Shown in pieces: positions 7,078 to 14,066 of a stretch of DNA of 14,066 nucleotides; the stretch's first letter is position 1, and every line of letters starts with the position of its first letter. The stretch covers positions 1 to 14,066 of the forward strand of contig RDXA01000362.1 of the NCBI GenBank assembly GCA_004292705.1, given 5' to 3'. Position numbers and translations under genes: made by a program. This DNA is from Sphingomonadales bacterium (GTDB lineage: Bacteria > Pseudomonadota > Alphaproteobacteria > Sphingomonadales > Sphingomonadaceae). Below the pieces are notes generated by a model. It was not told the origin of the DNA, made no database searches, and was given only the letters and a program-made list of their open reading frames with translations.

Positions 7078-7725
7078 ATGATTCTCGCCGCGGCTTGCCG
7101 CGTCATGACAATTGCTGCTGCGATGGGCTTTGCAGTCGAAGCCCAGGCAGACGTGATCGAGCTGGGGGCTGATGGTGCGCGCTGGGTGGCCGGGCCGATG
7201 GCCGGGACTCCGGTTGTCCCCGATGCTGCTGCCGCATCAGGCGCAGACGCGCGCGGCACCGGTTTGGCCGAGGCCCCGGCGGTCCCTGTTGTGGCGATTG
7301 CCGATCCGGCGCGCCATGCGGCGGGCATCCCCGCGCGTTATGCTGCAAAGATCGCGGAACTGGCCGCCCGCTTCGACCTTTCGCCGAGCCTTATGGAGGC
7401 GCTGGTGTGGCAGGAGAGCCGCTGGCGCGAGAACGCCGTATCGCCGGTCGGCGCGCGCGGCCTTGCGCAGCTGATGCCGGGCACGGCGCGTTATCTTGGC
7501 GTTGATCCGAACGATCCTTTCGCCAATCTCGAAGGCGGGGCACGCTACCTGCGCGAACAACTCGACCGCTTCGATGGCGATCTGGAAAAAGCATTGGCAG
7601 CCTACAACGCCGGTCCCGGGCGGGTCGAGCGTGCCGGGGGCATTCCCAATATCCGCGAGACCCAACACTATGTCGCCGCCATCATGGGGCGGCTCGCCAA
7701 TCATTCGCGTGCGCCGGGCCAGTAG
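7078..7725 (+). CDS. virB1: VirB1-like lytic transglycosylase
   Basis: The 215-aa protein has an N-terminal signal peptide (cleavage likely after AQA, residue 24), a Pro/Ala-rich spacer (45-80) and a C-terminal SLT/lysozyme-like domain (about 88-208). Diagnostic motifs are WQESRW with catalytic Glu113, ARGLAQLMPGTA (126-137) and AAYNAGPGRV (174-183), followed by RETQHYV (193-199). It would cleave peptidoglycan glycan strands in the periplasm to open a path for the secretion channel. It is the first gene of the operon, 42 bp before virB2, and is preceded by the Pho box. It lacks an obvious C-terminal extension like the secreted VirB1* part of the Agrobacterium protein. Taken alone it could be any SLT-domain enzyme; the VirB1 call rests on its position. 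Confidence 0.9.
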   Translation: MILAAACRVMTIAAAMGFAVEAQADVIELGADGARWVAGPMAGTPVVPDAAAASGADARGTGLAEAPAVPVVAIADPARHAAGIPARYAAKIAELAARFDLSPSLMEALVWQESRWRENAVSPVGARGLAQLMPGTARYLGVDPNDPFANLEGGARYLREQLDRFDGDLEKALAAYNAGPGRVERAGGIPNIRETQHYVAAIMGRLANHSRAPGQ

Positions 7726-7767
7726 CCCATGCCGCGCCAACCCGATCCAAGGATAAAGAGACATTTC

Positions 7768-8079
7768 ATGATTTCGCTGTTCCGCCTTCCCGCCCGCATG
7801 ATCGCTCTGCTGACCTTGGCGCTGGCCCCTTCGGCAGCGCTCGCGCAAGGCACTGATCCTGCCGGTTCTGGCCCGATCAACAGCGCGCTGTTGTGGCTGC
7901 AGGGCACGCTGCTCGGCACGGTCGCCACCACCGTGGCGGTGATGGCGGTGGCGGCAATCGGCTTCATGATGCTGACCGGGCGGATGAACTGGCGCTTCGG
8001 CGCGACGGTGATCATCGGCGTGTTCATCCTGTTCGGCGCGACCACCATCGTCGCCGGCATCCAGTCGGCGGCGGGGTGA
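7768..8079 (+). CDS. virB2: VirB2-family major pilin
   Basis: The start at ATG 7768 gives 103 aa and a proper signal peptide: FRLPAR then a hydrophobic core, cleaved after ALA (residue 26). An AAAGAG at 7755-7760 precedes it by 7 nt. The open frame upstream to 7729 would place charged residues before the signal and is less likely. The mature 77-residue pilin starts QGTDPAG, has two hydrophobic helices (about 36-61 and 71-97) joined by a short polar loop (GRMNWR), and ends SAAG. This matches the VirB2/TrbC fold of T4SS pili. The N-terminal Gln and C-terminal Gly equal the ends joined in the cyclic Agrobacterium VirB2; cyclisation here is inference. It is followed 7 bp later by virB3. Confidence 0.9.
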   Translation: MISLFRLPARMIALLTLALAPSAALAQGTDPAGSGPINSALLWLQGTLLGTVATTVAVMAVAAIGFMMLTGRMNWRFGATVIIGVFILFGATTIVAGIQSAAG

Positions 8080-8086
8080 GGACGGC

Positions 8087-8371
8087 ATGAGCGAGCTCAC
8101 CCGCCACCCGGTGCACCGCGCGCTCACCCGCCCGCAGATGTTCGCGGGCGTGACGATGAACTTCTTCATCATCAACCTGATGGTGACGACGATTGCGTTC
8201 CTGATCCTGAAGAGCTGGTGGATCCTGCCCGTCCCGGCGGTGATGCACGTGATCGGCTATTTCGCCTCGCTGCGCGAACCGCGCATTTTCGACCTCTGGA
8301 TTACCAAGGTCAGCAAATGCCCGCGCGTGCCCAATTTCAAGCGCTGGGGATGCAACTCCTATGCCCCGTAA
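8087..8371 (+). CDS. virB3: VirB3-family inner-membrane protein
   Basis: The 94-aa protein has a short polar N-terminus (HPVHRALTRPQM), two hydrophobic segments (about 19-41 and 44-61) and the conserved tail motif REPRIFDLW (63-71), the usual layout and size of VirB3. It associates with VirB4 at the inner membrane during pilus and channel assembly. Its ribosome site (TGAGGA) overlaps the virB2 stop codon, and its last 11 bp overlap the start of virB4, so translation is probably coupled in both directions. Confidence 0.9.
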   Translation: MSELTRHPVHRALTRPQMFAGVTMNFFIINLMVTTIAFLILKSWWILPVPAVMHVIGYFASLREPRIFDLWITKVSKCPRVPNFKRWGCNSYAP

Positions 8372-10802
8372 ATGGATCGGCCCTGCCGCCTGGAGCGCCA
8401 AGGAAGCCCTCGTCGGTGACCGCCTGCCCTATGCCAGCCTGATCGACGAGAACACTGTGTTGCTGCGCGATGGCTCGGTCATGAGCGCGATCCAGGTGCC
8501 GGGCCTGCTGTTCGAGACGGAGGACAGCGATGCCCTCAACGCCCACGCCGCCACGCGTGAGGTGATGCTGCGCTCGACGCTCGATGCGCGGTTCGTGATG
8601 TATCACCACGTCATCCGCCGCCGGGTGGAGGTGGAGCTGGAGGCCGAGTTCCCCGATGCCCTCTCGCGCCACATTGATGCGCGCTGGAAGCAGCGGCTGG
8701 CGGGGGGATCGCTGTTCATCAACGACCAGTTCGTCACCCTGATCCGCCGCCCCGCGCGCGGCAAGACCGGCCTGCCCGAACGGATGAGCAAACTGTTCTC
8801 GCGGGCCGCACAGGAAGAACTTGAGGCCGATCCCAAGGACATCCGCAGTCTCAAGGCGGCGATCACCGGGCTGGTTGCCTCGCTCCAGAGCTACGGCGCG
8901 GCGGTGCTGGGCGATTATCAGTCACCGACGAGCAACGATGGCACCAATTCCGAGATGCTCGAACTGCTCTCGGCGCTCTACAATGGCGAGATGCGTCCGG
9001 TGCGCCGCCCGTCGCCCGAGACCGATATCGGCCACATGCTACCCTATCGCCGCGCGAGCTTCGGCCTCGATGCGATGGAGCTGCGCGGGAGCGCCGCCCC
9101 CGATTTTGCCGCGATCTTGGGGCTAAAGGATTACCCCGAGGCGACCTCGCCCGGCCTGCTCGACAACCTGCTGCGCCTGCCGTTCGAGATGGTCGTGACC
9201 GAGAGCTACGCGCCCAACGAACGCACCACCGCCAAGGAGCGGATCGACCTCGCCCTGCGCCGCTCGCGCTCGGTTGACGAAGAAGCCGCGGCGGAGCGTG
9301 CCGACATGATGGCCGCCCGCGATGCGCTCGGTAACGGTGCAGTTGGTTTTGGCGACCATCACCTCACCGTGCTGGTGCGCGAGCGTGATCTGGCGCGGCT
9401 CGATGATGCGATGGCGTCCTGCGCGGCGGCACTCGCCGATACCGGCGCGATCGCGGTGCGGGAGGACACCAATCTTGAGCCCGCCTTCTGGGCGCAGTTC
9501 CCGGGCAACGAGGAATATATCGTGCGCCGCGCGCTGATTTCCTCGGCCAATATGGCAGGCTTCGGCTCGTTCCACGGCTTTGCGCTGGGGCAGGCCGCTG
9601 GAAATCACTGGGGCGATGCCGTGACGCTGCTGGAGACGACCAGCGCCACACCGTTCTTCTTCAACTTCCACCACGGTGATCTCGGCAATTTCTCGGTCAT
9701 CGGGCCGTCCGGTTCGGGCAAGACCGTGGTGATGAACTTCCTCGCCGCGCAGGCGCAGAAGTTCAAACCGCGCACCATCCTGTTCGACAAGGATCGCGGG
9801 GCGGAGCTGTTCATTCGCGGGATCGGCGGGCGCTATGACCGGATTGCGCCGGGGATGCCGACCGGCTTCAACCCGCTTTCGCTCCCGGACACCCCCGCCA
9901 ACCGTGCCTTCCTGCGCGATTGGCTGGCCGTGCTGCTCAAGGCCGATGGGCCGGAAGAATTTTCGACGATCAGCGCGGCGGTCGACGCGACTTACGCTAA
10001 TGACCCGAGCCTTCGCCGGTTGCGGCACTTCAAGGAACTGCTGTCGGGCACCCGCCGTCCCGAGCCGGGCGATCTGGCCGATCGGCTCGGCGCTTGGATC
10101 GGCTCGCCGAGCGGTGACGGCGGTGAGCATGCGTGGCTGTTCGACAATGCTCAGGATCGGCTCGATCTCGAAACCCGCGTGATGGGCTTCGACATGACCG
10201 CTCTGCTCGAAAACCCGCGCCTGCGCACGCCGACGATGATGTATCTGTTCCACCGCATCGATGAACGGCTGGACGGGCAGCCGACCATGATCCTGATCGA
10301 TGAAGGCTGGAAGGCGCTGGACGACGAGGTGTTCGCTGCGCGCATCCGCGATTGGCTCAAGACGCTGCGCAAACGCAACGCGCTGGTGGGCTTTGCCACG
10401 CAGAGCGCGCGCGATGCGCTCGACAGCCGCATCTCCACCGCGCTGGTCGAACAGACCGCGACGATGGTGTTCATGCCCAACAGCCGCGCCCGGCCCGAGG
10501 ATTATTGCGATGGCTTCGGCCTCACCAGCCACGAATTCGCGCTGATCCGCAGCCTCCCTGCGCACTCGCGCTGCTTCCTCGTGCGCCAGCCCGATGCTTC
10601 GGTGGTGGTGCGGCTCGACCTGTCGGGCGCGCCCGAAGTGCTGACGATCCTGTCGGGCCGCGAAAGCGCGGTGCGGCGGCTCGACCTCCTGCGTGAAGCC
10701 GTGGGCGATGCCCCGTCCGCCTGGTACCCGCCGCTGACCGGGCGGCCGTGGCCGGATGGCGCGGCGACCGAAGACGATCCCATGTGGCAGGCAGCGGAAT
10801 GA
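8361..10802 (+). CDS. virB4: VirB4 T4SS ATPase
   Basis: The 813-aa protein is full length for VirB4. The N-terminal half (about 1-390) is the CagE/TrbE/VirB domain and the C-terminal half is a RecA-like ATPase. Walker A is GPSGSGKT (448-455, Lys454). Walker B is MILIDEGW (643-650, Asp647/Glu648), followed by the LRKRNALVGFATQS motif (TQS at 680-682) typical of VirB4/TrbE. It is the inner-membrane-associated motor that energises pilus biogenesis and substrate passage. It overlaps virB3 by 11 bp, and its TGA overlaps the virB6 ATG (ATGA at 10799-10802). No frameshift or missing catalytic residue was seen. Confidence 0.97.
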   Translation: MPRKWIGPAAWSAKEALVGDRLPYASLIDENTVLLRDGSVMSAIQVPGLLFETEDSDALNAHAATREVMLRSTLDARFVMYHHVIRRRVEVELEAEFPDALSRHIDARWKQRLAGGSLFINDQFVTLIRRPARGKTGLPERMSKLFSRAAQEELEADPKDIRSLKAAITGLVASLQSYGAAVLGDYQSPTSNDGTNSEMLELLSALYNGEMRPVRRPSPETDIGHMLPYRRASFGLDAMELRGSAAPDFAAILGLKDYPEATSPGLLDNLLRLPFEMVVTESYAPNERTTAKERIDLALRRSRSVDEEAAAERADMMAARDALGNGAVGFGDHHLTVLVRERDLARLDDAMASCAAALADTGAIAVREDTNLEPAFWAQFPGNEEYIVRRALISSANMAGFGSFHGFALGQAAGNHWGDAVTLLETTSATPFFFNFHHGDLGNFSVIGPSGSGKTVVMNFLAAQAQKFKPRTILFDKDRGAELFIRGIGGRYDRIAPGMPTGFNPLSLPDTPANRAFLRDWLAVLLKADGPEEFSTISAAVDATYANDPSLRRLRHFKELLSGTRRPEPGDLADRLGAWIGSPSGDGGEHAWLFDNAQDRLDLETRVMGFDMTALLENPRLRTPTMMYLFHRIDERLDGQPTMILIDEGWKALDDEVFAARIRDWLKTLRKRNALVGFATQSARDALDSRISTALVEQTATMVFMPNSRARPEDYCDGFGLTSHEFALIRSLPAHSRCFLVRQPDASVVVRLDLSGAPEVLTILSGRESAVRRLDLLREAVGDAPSAWYPPLTGRPWPDGAATEDDPMWQAAE

Positions 10803-12010
10803 CGACCGCTTGCGACATGGCCGCCCAGTCGATGGGCACCGGCGTTTCTGCCGCGCTCTCGGCGGTAGACTGCATCGCCAGCGGTGTCAGCGAACAGGCC
10901 TTCAACCGCCTGTTCGGCTCCGAAGGACAGCTGGCCTTTGCGCTGACGATCTTGCTGGGGCTGTATGTCGGCTTCTTCGGCATCTCGCTGATGCTAGGCA
11001 GGTCGAACCTGTCGGTTCGCGCGCTGTTGCCCAAGATGATGACACTGGGGCTGGTGCTGACCTTCGCCACGAGCTTTGTCGCCTTCTCGACGATCTTCTA
11101 CAACATCTTCATCGGCGGGCCGGACCAGATTGCCGGGATCCTGACCGGCACCAATGGCGATAGCGCCACTGCCGTGTTTGCGCAGAAACTCGATGTGGTG
11201 TTCCTTGCGATCCAGCAAGCGAGCGGGGATACCAAGGACATCAGCGCCTTCTCGCCGCCCGGCATGATGTGGATCGGGGCGATGCTGCTCTTGCTCGGCA
11301 CTGTCGGCCTGCTGGTCACGGCGCGGATTGCGCTGGCGCTGCTGCTCGCGCTGGGGCCGATCTTCGTGGTGATGGCGCTGTTCGAAGGCACGCGCGGGCT
11401 GTTCACCGGCTGGCTCAAGGGGTTGACCATGATGGCGCTCGCACCGCTGTTTGCGGTGCTGGGCGGCTCGATCATGCTGGAAATGGCAGTGCCGGTGCTG
11501 GCCGCTCTGGTGGCTGTGCCGGGGCAGATCGACCAGCAGGCGGCAATGGCGTTCTTCCTGATCGGCGCGGTGCACATGGCGCTGATGTTCCTCTCGCTCA
11601 AGGTCGCCTCGACGATGGTGGCGGGCTGGCAGGTGTTCGGCCTCGTGCCTGACAAGGCGCGCAGCCGCAGCGATGATGGCCCGCGCAGCGTCGGGGCTGC
11701 CCAACCGGCGGCGACCGCGCCGCGCAGCACCAACGTGGCTCCCGCCAGCGCGGCCCTTGCTGCCCGAAGGGTGGACGTTGCTCCCCTCCAGACCGTCGTC
11801 GCCGCCAATGATACCGGGGCCGAAGGCGGTGTTTCGCGCGAAACTCGTATCGTTGCGACCGGCAGCGGCGGGGGCGGGCAGGTGACGCCCTTGAACCCGG
11901 CAACCTCGCGCACCCGCGGCATCGGCAACCGCTTCCGTTCTGTTACACCTGTCGTCACCGCCGCGCCTGCCCCGGCGCCGAAAGCCCCCCCACCGGAGAC
12001 CTACCAATGA
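10799..12010 (+). CDS. virB6: VirB6-family polytopic channel protein with hydrophilic C-terminal tail
   Basis: The ATG at 10799, overlapping the virB4 stop, gives 403 aa. A longer frame from 10748 would lie inside virB4 and begins with polar residues, so it is rejected. About six membrane segments are visible (roughly 44-66, 80-103, 157-175, 176-197, 210-240, 248-273). The family motif LFTGWLKG is at 201-208, and a periplasmic loop (105-155) separates the second and third segments. VirB6 forms part of the inner-membrane channel and contacts the substrate. From about 285 to 403 there is a soluble Ala/Pro/Arg-rich tail ending PAPKAPPPETYQ, longer than in the roughly 300-aa Agrobacterium protein. 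Its TGA overlaps the virB9 ATG (12007-12010). Confidence 0.9.
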   Translation: MTTACDMAAQSMGTGVSAALSAVDCIASGVSEQAFNRLFGSEGQLAFALTILLGLYVGFFGISLMLGRSNLSVRALLPKMMTLGLVLTFATSFVAFSTIFYNIFIGGPDQIAGILTGTNGDSATAVFAQKLDVVFLAIQQASGDTKDISAFSPPGMMWIGAMLLLLGTVGLLVTARIALALLLALGPIFVVMALFEGTRGLFTGWLKGLTMMALAPLFAVLGGSIMLEMAVPVLAALVAVPGQIDQQAAMAFFLIGAVHMALMFLSLKVASTMVAGWQVFGLVPDKARSRSDDGPRSVGAAQPAATAPRSTNVAPASAALAARRVDVAPLQTVVAANDTGAEGGVSRETRIVATGSGGGGQVTPLNPATSRTRGIGNRFRSVTPVVTAAPAPAPKAPPPETYQ

Positions 12011-12828
12011 CCCGCGCCGTGCACCTTGCCGCGCTCGCCCTTGCTCTTGCCGCGCCCTTCGCCGCTCCGGCTGTCGCGCAAGATGATCGCCTCCAGACAC
12101 TGGTCTTCGACGAGAACGCCGTCGTCCGGATCGACGGCAAGGTGAAGGTGCAGACCACCATCAAGTTCGCCCCCGACGAGATGATCGAGAACGTAGCGAT
12201 CGGTGACAGCGCGGCATGGCAGGTGCAGCCCAACAAGGCGCAGACGATCCTGTTCGTTAAACCGCTGGAGCCCGCTGCGCGCACCAACATGACAGTGGTG
12301 ACCGACAAGCGCACTTATCTGTTCGATCTCGTCGCCAGCCCCAAGAACGCCGCGCTTTACGTCCTCCAATTCCGCTATCCCGAGCTGGAGAAGGCGGCCG
12401 AGGAAGCCCGCCTTGCCGCCGCCGCCGAGGCTGAAGCCGCAAAGCTGCGCGCCGCCGCCGATCCGGTGGAAATCGCCGCCGCGTCGGACCCCTATGCGGT
12501 GACCGATCCGGCGCAGCTCAACTTCGAATGGGCACGGGCAGGGGCAACCGAACTGCTCCCGGCGCGCGCCTTCGACGATGGTGACGCGGTGTTCCTGACA
12601 TGGCCTGCCGGCGCGCCGATCCCTGCAATTCTCGTCACCAATGCAGATGGCGATGAAGGGCCGATCAATTTCACCACGCGCGGCGAGACGGTAGTGGTCG
12701 AGGGCGTGCCGCCACAACTGATCCTGCGCTCGGGCCGTGACACCGCCACACTCACCAACACCGGCCCGATGCCGCCATCGGCGCGGCAGGCCGGGCTGAA
12801 CGCGCCGCGCGGAAAGAGCAACAAGTGA
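12007..12828 (+). CDS. virB9: VirB9 core-complex protein
   Basis: The 273-aa protein has a signal peptide cleaved after AVA (residue 24). The N-terminal domain has the family signature TNMTVVTDKRTYLFDL (93-108). A linker helix very rich in Ala/Glu spans 125-157. The C-terminal domain has NFEW (172-175), PARAFDDGDAVFLTWP (185-200), PAILVTNADGDEGPINF (206-222) and TRGETVVVEGVPPQLILRSG (224-243), which are diagnostic. VirB9 builds the periplasmic/outer-membrane core ring with VirB10 and normally the lipoprotein VirB7. There is no lipobox here, and no virB7 or virB8 gene between it and virB6, whose stop codon overlaps this start. The stop is followed by a 12-codon open frame leading into virB10. 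Confidence 0.94.
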   Translation: MTRAVHLAALALALAAPFAAPAVAQDDRLQTLVFDENAVVRIDGKVKVQTTIKFAPDEMIENVAIGDSAAWQVQPNKAQTILFVKPLEPAARTNMTVVTDKRTYLFDLVASPKNAALYVLQFRYPELEKAAEEARLAAAAEAEAAKLRAAADPVEIAAASDPYAVTDPAQLNFEWARAGATELLPARAFDDGDAVFLTWPAGAPIPAILVTNADGDEGPINFTTRGETVVVEGVPPQLILRSGRDTATLTNTGPMPPSARQAGLNAPRGKSNK

Positions 12829-12866
12829 TGAGAAACCTGAATCATTTCGCCAAGGAGAGCATCTGA
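12828..12866 (+). other. 12-codon open frame linking virB9 to virB10
   Basis: An ATG that overlaps the virB9 TGA (TGATG, 12826-12830) opens a frame of 12 codons (MRNLNHFAKESI). Its TGA overlaps the virB10 ATG (TGATG, 12864-12868). It contains the virB10 ribosome site AAGGAG (12852-12857). It is too short for VirB7. It may pass ribosomes between the two genes or be chance. Confidence 0.25.
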
Positions 12867-14008
12867 TGCGTCTGGCCATGCGTTTGCCGCCGAAGAAGGG
12901 TGAGGGTGGAAACAGCGACGCGGTCGATCCGCGCACCCGCGAATCCGCCGAAATCATCGACCTTGCGAGCCGGGCTGCCTTCCCCGCTGTCACTGACCGC
13001 AAGGCGAAAGGCGACGGGCTCCAGCTTGCCGCCGGGGTCGCCATCGTCGGCTTGCTCGGCGCTGTGACCTTCTGGGCGATGAACGCCGCGCGCACGCCGG
13101 AACCGCAGGGTATCGGTAACCCCGCCGTCACCCCGCCGCAGGCCGCCGCACCCGTTGTGGTGCAGCCGGTCACCGATCCCGCACAGCGGCCCGGCGCGGT
13201 GCCGGTGGTGCCGCCGGTCGATCCGGCGCCCGCGCCCGTGCTGGTCAACAACCCGGCGATGATGCCGGGCACCGCCGCCAATCCCTATGCAAGCCCGCAG
13301 TTGGTCTATGACGCGAGCAGCGCGCGGGGCGGGTCGCGGCTGGCGGAGGCGCCAGTGGCTGCACCAGCTGCAGGCACTGCAGGTGCCCCGGGCAGCGGCG
13401 GCTCGGCGGAGTTCGCGAGCCGGGTCGGAGGCGTGGGCGGTGCGCCTGCGCAGGCGCGCTCGATGGTCAATCCCTCGACAACGGTCACCGAGGGCACGCT
13501 GATCCCCGCGATCCTCGAAACCGCGATCAACACCGATGTGCCCGGCTATGTCCGCGCGGTGGTGAGCCAGGATGTGCGCAGCTTCGATGGCAAGCGCATC
13601 CTTGTGCCGCGCTCCTCGCGGCTGATCGGCCAGTATCAGGCCGGGGTGCAGCAGGGCCAGCGCCGCGCCTATGTGATCTGGACCCGGCTGATCCGTCCCG
13701 ACGGCGTATCGGTCAACCTCGCCTCGCCCGCGATCGGGTTTGACGGGACGACCGGGCTGGAGGGTGATGTCAACAGCCACTTCTTCAAGCGTTTCGGTTC
13801 GGGCCTGCTGCTTTCGGTGGTGGGCGGCCTCGGCGCGCTGGCGACCGGTGGTGTGGGCGGCGTGATCGTTGCCGGGGGCGCGCAGGGCGCAGCCAATGCG
13901 GCGGTGCAATCGCAGGGCCAGATCAGCCCCACGATCCGCGTGCGCATGGGCGAGCCGATCCGGGTCTTCACCGCACGCGATCTCGATTTCAGCGCGGTTG
14001 GCGGCTGA
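12866..14008 (+). CDS. virB10: VirB10/TrbI-family core-complex protein
   Basis: The 380-aa protein starts at an ATG 8 nt after AAGGAG. It has a cytoplasmic N-terminus (1-50), one transmembrane helix (about 53-70) and a Pro/Ala-rich periplasmic linker (79-145). The conserved TrbI/VirB10 domain (about 200-376) includes EGTLIPAILETAINTD (209-224), GYVRAVVSQDVRSFDGKRIL (227-246), VPRSSRLIGQY (247-257) and WTRLIRPDG. The hydrophobic outer-membrane antenna is SGLLLSVVGGLGALATGG with the following VGGVIVAGG (312-338). VirB10 spans both membranes and relays energy from the ATPases to the outer-membrane pore. It lies 37 bp after virB9 and 8 bp before the next gene. Confidence 0.95.
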   Translation: MRLAMRLPPKKGEGGNSDAVDPRTRESAEIIDLASRAAFPAVTDRKAKGDGLQLAAGVAIVGLLGAVTFWAMNAARTPEPQGIGNPAVTPPQAAAPVVVQPVTDPAQRPGAVPVVPPVDPAPAPVLVNNPAMMPGTAANPYASPQLVYDASSARGGSRLAEAPVAAPAAGTAGAPGSGGSAEFASRVGGVGGAPAQARSMVNPSTTVTEGTLIPAILETAINTDVPGYVRAVVSQDVRSFDGKRILVPRSSRLIGQYQAGVQQGQRRAYVIWTRLIRPDGVSVNLASPAIGFDGTTGLEGDVNSHFFKRFGSGLLLSVVGGLGALATGGVGGVIVAGGAQGAANAAVQSQGQISPTIRVRMGEPIRVFTARDLDFSAVGG

Positions 14009-14016
14009 GCAGGCGC

Positions 14017-14066
14017 ATGAGCGCGGACATTCACCGGCTGGACGGAGGCGAGAGCGCGGTGCCGCT
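14017..14066 (+). CDS. Start of next operon gene, probably virB11 (partial)
   Basis: An ATG 8 bp after the virB10 stop opens a frame that runs off the right edge; the visible residues are MSADIHRLDGGESAVPL, the last from an incomplete codon. These show no domain. The position directly after virB10 is where virB11, the hexameric ATPase, usually lies, so that identity is inferred from gene order only. The ribosome site is weak (GAGCAGG, 14007-14013). Confidence 0.45.
   Translation, partial: MSADIHRLDGGESAVP

Noticed and set aside
9123..10565. A 480-codon open frame antisense to virB4
   Set aside because: It overlaps the Walker A and Walker B coding region of a clear VirB4, and its own product shows no recognisable fold, so it is a shadow frame of high-GC coding DNA.
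12001..13909. Long antisense frames across virB9 and virB10
   Set aside because: The products are low-complexity Gly/Ala/Arg/His sequence opposite well-conserved core proteins.
7078..14066. T4SS as a recently acquired mobile island
   Set aside because: Base composition and codon bias look the same as in the flanking genes, and no transposase, integrase, relaxase or tRNA boundary is visible in the window.

Overview
The window reads as chromosomal or large-replicon DNA of a high-GC alphaproteobacterium, most likely of the Sphingomonadales (Erythrobacter/Porphyrobacter/Sphingomonas type). This placement is an inference from the strong GC bias at third codon positions, the style of the TonB-dependent receptor, and the divergence of the VirB proteins. 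No RNA genes, insertion sequences, integrase or CRISPR array were seen.

Layout. (1) 17-757 (+): an SDR-family oxidoreductase. (2) 867-1541 (+): an OmpR/PhoB-family response regulator whose receiver lacks most phosphorylation-site residues but whose winged-helix domain is clearly PhoB-like. (3) 1727-6163 (-): a two-gene unit read leftwards. An outer-membrane lipoprotein with a Pro-Thr linker and beta-helix-like body is followed by a large TonB-dependent receptor, with an intrinsic terminator between them. (4) 6164-6481: an AT-rich divergent intergenic region. (5) 6482-6904 (+): a small exported TPR protein closed by a strong terminator. (6) 7078 to the right edge (+): a compact type IV secretion (T4SS) operon in the order virB1-virB2-virB3-virB4-virB6-virB9-virB10, then the first 16 codons of another gene, by position probably virB11.

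The T4SS set covers the lytic transglycosylase, pilin, inner-membrane channel proteins, the VirB4 ATPase and the VirB9/VirB10 core. Between virB4 and virB10 the genes are joined by overlapping stop/start codons or by a very short gap. There is no virB5, virB7 or virB8 inside the cluster. The mature VirB2 pilin is predicted to begin with Gln and end with Gly, as in the cyclic Agrobacterium VirB2 pilin.

The most interesting thread is regulatory. A near-perfect Pho box, two CTGTCAY heptamers with 11-bp spacing, lies about 40 bp upstream of virB1. A weaker one with the same spacing lies about 40 bp upstream of the PhoB-like regulator gene. A cluster of similar half-sites lies upstream of the lipoprotein/receptor unit. 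This suggests one PhoB-type regulon joining the local regulator, an outer-membrane uptake pair and a T4SS. That link is a hypothesis from sequence only.
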